Shown here: in pieces, positions 12,501-24,500 of the stretch
How positions within the stretch are numbered: the first letter of the stretch is position 1
Layout of the letters: the number at the start of each line of letters is the position of its first letter
NCBI GenBank assembly: GCA_026936325.1
Contig: JAPTHN010000015.1
Location: 2,940,117 to 3,004,116 of the forward strand
Reading direction: 5' to 3'
From: Platynereis dumerilii
Lineage: Eukaryota; Annelida; Polychaeta; Phyllodocida; Nereididae
DNA length: 64,000 bases
Program-made: the position numbers and the translations under genes
Notes under the pieces: model-generated
The model's database searches: none
Seen by the model: only the letters and a program-made list of their open reading frames with translations
What the model was told of the DNA's origin: nothing

Positions 12501-15500
12501 TCGGTCACAGTCCTTCAATACTTTCCCTTGCCTCTGATGGAGAATGATGGTTCGGCGGATACCATTTTCTTGCAAAAAGACATCAGCCAGATTAGCATGA
12601 AGCCGCTTCTTGAGATCTCCCACTGCGCTCGGCCGCAAGTATCTTTTCTGCGCTGCTTCCCAAAACTGTCGATGGTACCAGCCGAGAACTGTCTTTCCGT
12701 CAACCTGCCTTTCTGCCAAGTAATCCTTCAGATGATATTGCAGTCGAGACCACATGAGACTCGGTAATCGGATATGGTCATCGATCGGAGGATCGTGATA
12801 CTGGTAAACCTCATTGAGGACTTCATCATCACATGACAGGACATCTTCTAACTCTAATCCTGACAAACCAGCCCTACTGCAAGTGAGATATCCGAGGGCG
12901 TGTTTGATGAACACTCCGCCTTGTTTCTTCTCCAAGTGAGCAAACAGCAAGTTAATGACAGAATGGACTGTATCGCCAAGGACAATGTCATCGAGGGGAG
13001 TGTAAGAGTGCCATGATTTGGCGTAATCAAGAGTCAACTTCAGGAACAGGGGCTGCGAACATAACTCGAACTTGGATAGAATCAGTCTACGTTGTTCATC
13101 TGAGACTTTTCTACCAACTTTTGACAAGTAAACGTTGATGATCAAGTCAGCTGACGTGATTGAGAGAGGTTCAAGCTCAAGATAATTATCCGGGTACTTG
13201 ATTCTCTTCTTAGCATTTTCCAAGCAGTCAAATCTATCTGACAACATGGAAATCAGGAAGAATACTTTAGGAGGGAGTTTTTTCAGAAGCCAGATCATGT
13301 TGAAAGCTCCGAAAGTTCTTTGCAACTGGTCGACGGAATCAAGAATGATTACTAGAGGAGGCCGATTTGTCTTGCCGACCTTTTCCAATCTGCTCCAAAA
13401 CCTTTGTCGGATGTCTGCAAAAGTGCCCAACTTGTCGTCATTGGGCAGCATCAACTTGTAGATGACAGATATTTGTGAGATCAGAGACTTCATTGTATCT
13501 CCTATGTTGCTGCTTTGTGGACTTGTTCCCAGGAACCTCACAACAACAGACGTTGCGTCGCCCATCCATTCTTTCGCTCGCCTTGCGACGTAAGCCAGAA
13601 GAGCTGTTTTACCATATCCTGAATGTCCGGTCACGATCAATGGTCCGTGGTTCGACCATTTTGTTTTCGTGAGGTACGCTTTTATTTTAGCGATTTCTGA
13701 TTCTCGGCCGCAGAATATCTGCGTCTTCTCCACAGTGAATCGGTTGTGGTGCAAAACTTCTTGGTACAAATTCTGCATCTGATCCATCTCGATAGTATAC
13801 TCCTCTTCAACGCTCGATTTGATCAACCGCGTCATGTCGCCCAAGAAATCTATGCAGAAATTATTGAGATAGCTCTTGTACTCTCTCTTGTCCGACTGCT
13901 CCAGAGAATGCCCTAGCCAAGGGACCTCGTAATGTCTAATATTGTCCTCAGGTAACTTCTTGGGCACTTCTTCTTTGGTCAGTTTGTGTCTCAGGGAGGC
14001 TGCCAAACTGTTGATCTTTCCCTTTTCTATCATATCGATGAAGCGAGAAGCGTCTTGGTCGTCGAGGCGGGAAACCAAACCATCAAGATCTCGAATGTAG
14101 GCGAGGGCTCTTGACTCGGGGTCGGATATTTTGAGCAAACCATGGTCCACCTCTTCTTCAGTCACTGTATAGACAGAATGAATGACAGGTACATACAGTA
14201 TGCCATTGGTAACACTATTCAGAAGACTTGGAAAGATTGGCAGTGGCTATATGTCAGGAAAGACAGCCAAAATCTTGGCTTTTTCTCATTGTAATCTATT
14301 TCCATATTTCTCAAGGATCAATTAATCAGTTAAGCCACTATTAAAACATTGCTTAAAATTTTAACAATTTACTGATAGCGATTAAAACCAAGATGACTTG
14401 TAACAAAAATACCTGATTTATAATACTTCTGCCAGTCCTCCAAACGCATCCGGCCACTCTTGAAGGCAACATCCACACAATGTCTGATAAGTTGCAGCAG
14501 TTTATTGAAGACATTTTGCCATTCGACTGTCGCGGCTTGCCTTTTTTCTTTGTCCTCATCGCTTGTCCCTCTGTTTTGGTAGTCAGGGAGAATTTGGTTT
14601 ATTGGCTGAAAGAAATTTCAATACATTAAAACATGTAATATTAATATGGAACATTATTAAACTGAATTAAATGAGCATTTCTTTTTCTGAACTGGAGGGA
14701 CAGTTGCGGATCCCGGGGAGGGGATCCAGGGTGCCTCGGCCCCCCTCGACCACTGAGAAGAAAAGCCGCATTTAAAAGAAAATCTGTGGCGATGCATGCC
14801 CGAAAATGTCGAAACGTGCCCGCCCACTCCCCTAAGGCTACCCTTTCAAGATCCGCCACTGATTAAGGAGTGTTTAAAGAAGACAAGAAAAGAAATAGCA
14901 ACAATTTATGTATACATTTATCAATGTTTTGACCTATGAAAAAGATGCATCACAAAAAAACACTTCAGCAAAACCATCCCATCATCTCAATTAAAAGGGA
15001 GTGCTGCTCTGTTTTCAGAAACATGCTTAACAGACACTTATATTCACGTGTACATCATTCAAGTAACATACACAAAAACTTCATAATATTTCAAATATTT
15101 TTGTTTTCTGCTTACTGACTTCCAAGAAATCTTGTCAGCATATTAGATAAGAGATTGAAACAGAATGTAATCAGGACTAAGAGAAATTCAATACATAGGC
15201 CAATATATTGTGATGATAAGAATAATCAAAAGATAAAATTATAGGACAAAAAAAATCAGGTGCAGTTTAAATCGAGTAATACACTTTCATCATCTGCAAC
15301 AATTAAAAACACATTAAAGAAAAATACCTGTAATAAGACTCATAATAGCTTTTCTAAAAACACAGGCGCTCTGTTCCAATAAGTATTTCAATTTGGCCTA
15401 TGTCATTCATTAGAACATAATTTTTGAAAAAGTTCTGTTTATGTGAGTTTCTGGTCATCTGGAGCTTTCCTCGCGAAAAAGGAAAAGCTAATAAGATGGA

Positions 15501-18500
15501 CACATTGTGAGGACTGAGCATATTTAAAATCTGGTGATTTCTCTGATCTGTAGCTGCTGACAATAGTGACAAAGCTTCCTTTTTTTATTTAAATTTTTTT
15601 AATAAAACAATTTTATGACAAATCTTGATTTTCAAACTTGTTTTAAACGCATTCGTAACTATCATAAGCAATTTATAGCTTCTCCACAAGTAAAAAAAAT
15701 CACCCTGAACCCCAGAGAAATTTCCAACACTTTCAGAAAGGAAAAGATTTGTATTGCGTTATTATTATGCCACATTTAAGTTTTGTCACTCAATGATGGG
15801 CAACCATTTGGCAAAAAGTTCATATCCATGTGGGTGTAGGTTGTATTAGCAGCTCAGTTGAGAAATTGGAAACACATTTCAAAAAGTAGAATAATAATAG
15901 ACTAGTATAATATCAAAATGGTTGGATTATATTTTACCTGGAGGACATGTTCGGGCGCCATTGAATTGTCGTCTTTCTTGAACCAATTGGCCAATAGATG
16001 GCGTTCCTTGATGTCTTCTTTTTCCGCAATTTCTTGCAAGAGTTCAAACTCTTCCGTTTTTATCCTCGGTGGAAAAGACTGGTATCCGTATCGATTTCCC
16101 AGTAAAGTCTGCAAACAAGTCATTTTTTGTATCAAAATTTTAAATTACTTTTTCATGCAATTTAAACAAAAATTCCCCAAACATCTACTTCTGCACGAAT
16201 CTTCACACTCCCTTTAACCATCTTCAAATTTCTATCATTCATAAATTTTCATACAGTTAAAAATTTGGTTACTATGAGTCTATAATAGTAAATAATAAAG
16301 ATATTTCGAAATAAGAAACAACTGAAACACAAGGTCACAGATTCATTGGCACCTCAAGTAGGCCTAATATCATAGCCAGTGAAGGTCTTTCTTGCTCTCA
16401 GCCTCCAACTAAATGTTTTTCAATTCAGAGTTGCCAAGCCCAAGGTCAGCCAAAAATGCAAGCCATCACCCTAAGTCACTGCCAACTTAACCTAATACAT
16501 CCCGATACACAAGGTCATGCAGGATGACCTGCCACAAAGTTAGGTCATCTACCAAATTAACTTTGACCTGGAGCCTATAATTAAGTGGTAGAGAAATGGG
16601 CTGCTTAACTAAGGGACCCGCACTTGATTCCAGGTTCGGGCAACATGTGTCAAACAGATGTTTCATCCCAAACCAAAAAGTGTATCTTGCTTCATTACCA
16701 TGGTCTCTGCCTTTTCTATTTAGCCAGTATATAATCAGCCCATAAATAAAGGGTCTAAAGCCCGATCACGGATCCAACCTACCCCACTCCCAATGAAATA
16801 CCACAAAGTGAGGTCATCCGCCAACTTAACGTTCAACAAAGTTAGGTCAGCTGCTAAATTAACATACCACAAAGTTAGGTCAGCTGCTGAATTAACCAAC
16901 CACAAAGTTGGGTCAGCAGCTAATTAACCACAAAGTTAGGTCAGCTGCGAAATTAACCAACCACAAAGTTAGCTAATCTCCTTAATTAGCATATATCATA
17001 AAGTGTCAGTTGCTAAATTAATCTACAACAAAGTTAGGTCAGTTGCTAAATTAACCTACCACTAGGTTTTGTCAGCTGCTAAATTAACATACAACAAAGT
17101 TAGGTCAGCTGCTGAATTAACCAACCACAAAGTTGGGTCAGCAGCTAATTAACCACAAAGTTAGGTCAGCTGCGAAATTAACCAACCACAAAGTTAGCGA
17201 ATCTCCTTAATTAACCTATATCATAAAGTGTCAGTTGCTAAATTAATCTACAACAAAGTTAGGTCAGTTGCTAAATTAACCCACCACTAGGTTATGTCAG
17301 CTGCTAAATTAACATACAACAAAGTCAGGTCAGCTGCTGAATTAACCAACCACAAAGTTGGGTCAGCAGCTAATTAACCACTAAGTTAGGTCAGATGCTA
17401 AATTAACCAACCACAAAGTTAGGTCCGATGCTATATTAACCTTCCACAAAGTTAGGTCCGATGCTATATTAACCTTCCACAAAGTTAGATCAGCTACTAA
17501 ATTAACCTACCACAAAGTTAGCTAATCTGCTTAATTAACCTATCATAAAGTGTCAGCTGCTAAATTAACCTACCACAAAGTAGCTCAATAGATAAATTAA
17601 CCAACCAAAAAGTTTGGCCATTTCCTAAAGTAACCAACTACAAAGTTAGGTAATCTGCTTAAGTGACCAACTACGAAGTTAGGTCATCTGCCAAATTAAC
17701 TGGATACAAAGTTAGTATCTGCTGACTTAACCTGTCAAAAAGTTAGCTTATATCTGCCAAAATGACCAACCAAAAAGTTAGGCCATCTGTTAAAGCCAGC
17801 CACATAGATCAAATACATTTTAAAACCCACCAGAAAGTTAGATCATGTACAAAATGAACCTACTGCAAAATTAGGTTGTCTACCAAATTATCCAAAGAAT
17901 TACATAATCTGCTGAATTAACCTACCACAAAGTTAGGTGCAAAATTAACCTCTCAAAAAATAGCCAAATTAACACACCACAAAGTTAGATGCCATGTTAA
18001 CCTACCAGTTAAGTACCAAATTAACCTACCACGAAGTTAGGTCCTCTTGAAACTTGCTGACAAATGAGAATCTCTTGAATGCAGAGGTCGGACACCTGGT
18101 GGTCGTCTATGACGTCATCAGTGACACCCCATCTCATGTCCACCACTTGGAACTCCAGTCCTAGGTCACTGCAGAAGGTCTGGAGGACAGGGTACACCTC
18201 TCTGGGTAGGAGGTTCCTTTCCGCTTTGAAATCTACAAATTATCATTTGGAAATATAAATATTTTTCAAAGCAATTACAAGCATGAAACTGTGACATTGG
18301 AAACAATCCTCAAAAGTCATGTATTGAGGCAATACAAGGATAGTGGAAGTAGGTCTTTGAGTCAATTATCAGAAGGAAATTAAGCGGATATTATCAGAAA
18401 TTTCTAGCTGAATCGAAGTTAATTTAAGTATTTTGCATGCTATTAATTTGCATCTATTTCAGTCACCTCTTGCAACAAATCATTGTTAAAACAGGAAATT

Positions 18501-21500
18501 AATAAATGATCATTGTAAAAATGTTCTGATTGCCTGGAAACACACTTTCTCCTCCATTCCACCTATCAGGTTATCAATTTCAAATGCTTCTTATAGAATT
18601 GGACAAAAAGGCAAGAATTCGATAAATTCAGTAGAGAATTAGCAAGTCTCCACTAACCAGAAAAGGTGGATGACAAGAAGACGCGAACGACATTAGAGGG
18701 CATCGCAGGGAGGTCGTTGGTGGCCCCTCGGAGGATCTCCAGCGCTCGTGGATGCAATTTCTTGAGGATTTCATGGTCTTTTCCTCCCGTGTGATCTTCA
18801 TCCTCGTTGTTCGGACCTGCTTCGGCTTGTTGGGGAGCACTTTTGACCCACTCCTCATTCACCATGGAGACCTGTGAGAGCATCATCTTGCCCTGTGAGG
18901 CGTTCTCCTTCACCAGAGTCTGGGAGGTCACCGAACTCTTCCGAAGGTCTTCTCCTGTTAAAAGGATTTCATTAGAAACATGAATAGTACTTTGTTTGTT
19001 TGTTTGTGTTTTACGCCTCTGCAGCACCTTAGTAGGCTATATCAAGGCAGGCGACCGCCATATGATGATGATGAGATGAGAAGACTGAGAGTCTGGCAAT
19101 ACCCTATTAATTCAGGGATGCCCAGGGTCTTTCAGTTGCCCCAGCATAGAATACTGGATACAACCCGCCTCCATTTAAAGTCCAATGGGCTCGGACTAAA
19201 GTGAGTTTCCGGGGTGAGATTTGAACCCACGCCCTCAAAGCCAGTTGACAAGCGCACTTACCAATTAGGCCACGGGGGAACCAATGAATAGTACTAAATA
19301 CACTTGAAACTTGAATTGAGTCGATGAATCTTGAATGAACTTTGAACGTTGAGGACACCTCGCACCTCTGCATTTTGAATCAGGAATACATTTTGAACCT
19401 TTAAATACATTTGAAACATTGAAATACTGTATACGCCTGAACATCAACACATTTTTAACCTTCTAGACATAAGAATCTTGAGAACATTGGAAAACTTGGA
19501 ACACATTTGAAACTTTAATACATTTGAGCGTGGAATACAATAGAGCGTTGAACACATTTTGATTGTTGAAAATGCATTTCGAACCTTGCATAAATTGTGA
19601 AATTGGATGCATTAACACAGTACTACTATTACCTGATATCTCACAAGTAATGTTAACATCCTTGTGCACCTTTATACGTCCATCATTTATAATTTCCAGA
19701 TGTTAACAACCATTGTTCACCATTTGGTTTTTATACATTGTAAATGTAAAATGTTAATGTTCAGCTTTGAGATGCATTTATAAGCAATACATAAAGTCAG
19801 TGACTATCCTCTGCAATACATGGAGTAGACTCATAGTCTTATCATCTCACCATAACATCTGCCTGAGACAGTAGAATGGCAAATGGTCACAGGAGATAGC
19901 AGTTTCAGACCAGAGGCATGGAGTTATGAAGTTTGAAAACCATCAAGACCAACATAATCTCTTCATGCCCCTGCTTGGTTCAGTGGAAGCACTGAGTTTT
20001 GAAAACAATGGGTCTTAATTTAGATTCATCATAAGCTGGCATCTATCTCACTTTCTGATAGCTGCATGCAGCAGCCATTTAGTTCATTCATTGCTCACAA
20101 TTTTCTTTGGAGAATAGGAGCTACTATCTAGTGTAGCACCATCTGTTGAAAACGCTAGAAGTCTTTGTTAAACCTACTTGCTATTTAAAAGAATAAAGAA
20201 AAGAAAGAAATAAAAAATTTGTGGAGAACATATATATTGGTATATCAATGATCAACATATGTGACAAAAAATCAATACTGATCTATTTTAAAAAGGTGTC
20301 TTATGATTACAAACCTTAGCTTTAAACCAAACATAAATGCCTCAAATAAAATAAAACACTATCAGTATCTGGTTGATCCAATCAAGGATTCAAATTGTAG
20401 CTACCAAATCACAAGAATTAGGCCCTGTTAGTTTAGGCATGTTCACATTGACATCTAATTTGTTATTGTCAAATTATTTCAATCTAACAGTTCAAACTAA
20501 CAATAGATAACAGAGTGAAAGCATTGTATTTGATATGCTGTTTGTATACTACGTACTGACATTGAGGTGCAAGTAGGTACCTACAATTGATCAATCCATT
20601 TTGAGAGCAGCTTTTGGAACCTCCAAGACCTCCATTTCCTGACACATCTTCTTTGTGACTTTCATCCAATGAATTGAACTGTTTATATAATATAATAATA
20701 AGTACCCTTGTCCATAAATCTTGATTAATCTATGATTGTGTTGGCATTGTCAGCACATTGTTGTAGATACCACTTATACTTCAAGTGGCATTTTAAAAGT
20801 GGTTCAACAAATGTTCAAACAGTGATGTTATGAATTCCTTGAGTGAGCTGATAAAAAAAGTGAATTCCTTGAGAGAAAGTGTCCAGTAACCAATCCAAGG
20901 TTCATGTTTGGCTCATTTTAGAATAATGTTAAAAGAGTATGACTCAAAGAAATCCATATACAGTAGCACCATTCCATTATGGACTAGACTAATGTATGCT
21001 TATCAAATCCAAACTTATCAGAAGCAATTGGCTTATCAAGTTATGATAATCTAGAGCATCTATCATGTAATATCACAGGAAAGTTGTCTGACCTCCTTTT
21101 CAATGCATGAACATTATGTAAATGTTGGTGATGATGTTATTACAAGCAAACAATCAGTGGACTTTATCACACACAGGCACCAAGCAAAGTACACATTATC
21201 AGTACTGACAGGTATGCTCCTGAGATTGGCTGAGACTTTGCTATGACATCTCAATTAACACAAATCAGCATAAAAAGAACAATTCATCAAGTGGCAGTCT
21301 CTGCATAACAATATCATTAACAATTTTCAAATGACAGGTTATCCATATTGGAATAGTTTTGTAACTGCACTCTCCCACCAGGAAGTTATTATCAGCACAT
21401 TGAACTGTTGTAGAAAACCACAAACTACTGATTTAATTAAATCTAATAGATCTATCCAGGATGTTACAAATATCCACTTCTCTATATATGGATATCCACA

Positions 21501-24500
21501 TGACTGAAGTGAGATTTACAAATGTTTAAAAAAAAAAAATTTGAAAAAAAGACTAGCTATCACACCATGAGGTCTTCTTTGCCAATCTGTTGAAAAACCA
21601 TAGACATACTCTTTCTATTTTCTATCTCTCTCTTTATTTCAATCAATTTGGCTTGTCACTATCTCATTAAATGACAACATAAGTGAAAATAGCTAATTAT
21701 TTTTCAGAGATATTTACTTTGTTTTTGTGTAAGAGTTCCAACTTCATCATCTACCAGAGATTGTTTGTTTGTTCCTTAGTGGGCTATATCAAGGCAGGCG
21801 ATCTCCGTCTGATGATGAGATGAGAAGACTGTGAGTCTGGCACATACCCTATTAATTCAGGGATGCCCAGGGTCTTTCAGTTGCCCCTGCATAGAATACT
21901 GGATACAAAACGCCTCCATTTAATGTCCCATGGGCTCGGACTAAAGTGAGTTCCCGGAGTGAGATTTGAACCCACACCCTCAAAGCCAGTTGACAAGCGC
22001 TCTTACCAATTAGGCCACGGGGGAACTCTTACATCTACCAGAGTAGAACATTGATTATATAATTTATAGCAAGCACACGCCATCCTCCCACCATCAGGAC
22101 TTCGGTTGGAATTGCGAAGTCCTAAGTTCTTTGAAACTGAGAAGCGCACGCTGCTGCCACCTGGCACAAAGTTCGTTTTGTGTTATGCTCCAAGAACGAT
22201 AGTTTCGATTTCATTGCAATTTCACAATTTAAAGTATCTGGTCAATAACTAGGTCAATGCAAGTCAAGACAACGTTCTCTGAGAAAGCGGGCAAGGCCAT
22301 CAGTATACTCTTTCACAGTCCTGGTTTATTCAAGATAAATGTTGTGAGCTCCTCACTCTCAGTTTCTGTTGGCTCCAAATAAATAGTTCCAATTTCATTG
22401 CACATGCACATTGCACAACGTTTCCAACATTGAGGTAAACCAGATTAAGACTCGCAAATCAAATGCTCTAATAAGTAGACAAGGCCATCAGCATACTCAG
22501 AAACAGCCCTGGTTTCTTCCAGACAAAATTTTGTGAGTTCTCCACAATAGGTTTATGTGGACCGCTCGCTGGAGCTCGCGGAATTTCACACTTGCTAGTA
22601 GGTGGCAACACATGAAAGCACATGTTCTGCCAAGGCTGGAAAAAGCAGTGGCAATGAAACAGCTGTCCACTTGCAGACAAGGGTTAAACAATTTACAGGC
22701 AATTTCATTAGTACACGATTCTAAGACTGTTTACACACTAAATACATAGCATTTTTGCTTAATCTGATTGGTTTAGAAACAACAGAACGTCACACATCTA
22801 ATATATCAAACGTAGCAAGTATATACATTGCATTGATTCCACACAGGCAACTGTGAATGACCAGAATCGCATGGTAATGAAATCGCCTGTAATACCATGC
22901 CCTCCAAATTATACGCTAAGAATTTACCTGAAGCTTCTGAGTTCAGTGGAGGCAAAGTGACCTTTCCAGAAGTTGGGCTGATTTGACCTTGGCCTTGAGC
23001 ATCTGGGGAGGTCAAGGTCACAAAGCTGTCCCAGGTGACCTTGTCCGGCTCCATCTTAGATTCCTGCATGTGACGAAGGCATCTCTCCAGGTAGCTCAGG
23101 TGGTCCTCGGGCCGATTTATCACCAGGGCAACAGTCAGGCTCTGCAAGGGGTAATAATTGTTTTAATCAATGGTGAGGGGTGATAATTAAATGAAACAAT
23201 TAATGAAACAATACAATTGGGTCAGTTTGATAAAGAACTAGAGGGTCCTCCATACAAACTGCCAACAGGGTGCGATCCACTGCAGCTGAGAGCAGCTCTT
23301 CTCTTCTCTCATCACAATGTAGGGGAGACCGGGGTTAGTTGAATCGCGGGGTTAGTTGAATCTTGGCCTAAAATCAGCTTTATTTTACATTTTTGGCCAA
23401 ACTGGTACTTTTGGTAGATACCCTGTTTATCGGCACATGTTATCATACCTTTATTCATTCAAAATTTCAAAATGCTAATTCTGTAGGCAAGAAAGTTTGT
23501 TTTTGGGGTGCTCTAGTAACTTGTTAGCTCAGTCTTCAAGGGGCGTTATTGTTTAGCTATGATTTTAATCCAGGTGAACTAACCTTATTTCTAAATAAGC
23601 AAATCCATGCCTAATCCACACCCAGAAGCTTTTTGTTGTGTGACTTTGATAAGACTGAAAAATAAGACAATATTGTGTTCCAGGTGTGACGGGGTTAGTT
23701 GAATCATGCATGGTGGAGTTGGCCGTAACATAGATTTCAAGTGTTCAAATTGCCTTGCAAGTCATTGTTAGTTGGAGTTACTGCAGTTTAGAACTACCAC
23801 AGTGCATGTTTGCATTCCTGAAACGGAAATATGGAAAAACCAGCTTTTTTGCCAAAAATAGACAAAAAATTTTGTAAATTACAGTATACAATTTCTTTTC
23901 AAATGAGTGTTGTACTGAAGCTGGTGGTCATCATAGGGATAATATCAGTTATGCAAAGGAAACCCCTTTTATAAGAAGTTGTCTCCAAATTTTTACGGCG
24001 CTTAAACTAACCCCGGGGTCGGGGTTAGTTGAATCAAATTTTTTTCTGGAAGTTTGTGTCTGTGACACAAATTTCAACTAGAATGCGCAAATAAAATTTG
24101 CAAATCTAGGCGCTGATTGTTAACTTGACAATTTAAGCATGAGATGAACCTCTGTCTGCCATTGTAGATCCTCCATTGTGAATACACCATCCAGCTGGTC
24201 AGAGATCCTATCATATAGCATGTATATTGTATAGGTATATGAAATCGAATGGGTGACAAAAAGCTGTTTTCATCTTATTTACATTTTGCTGCAGCCCGTT
24301 CTAATATGCTAACATGTTCCGCTTGAGTGCACACAGTCTAGACATTGCATAAATGTAGGACAGTGACCTGATTTTTTGTGACCAGAAATAGTTATTTCTG
24401 CCAATTTCCAGCAAAGAGGACAGCTATTTACAATCACAATCCATAGATCTGTTACTGATCCATCATCAATAGCAATTACAGCATCCAAGCTAGAAGGGTT

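Noticed and set aside
16795-18045. CRISPR-like array
   Set aside because: Units of ~30 bp are contiguous and vary throughout, without constant repeat and variable spacer structure, in an animal intron.
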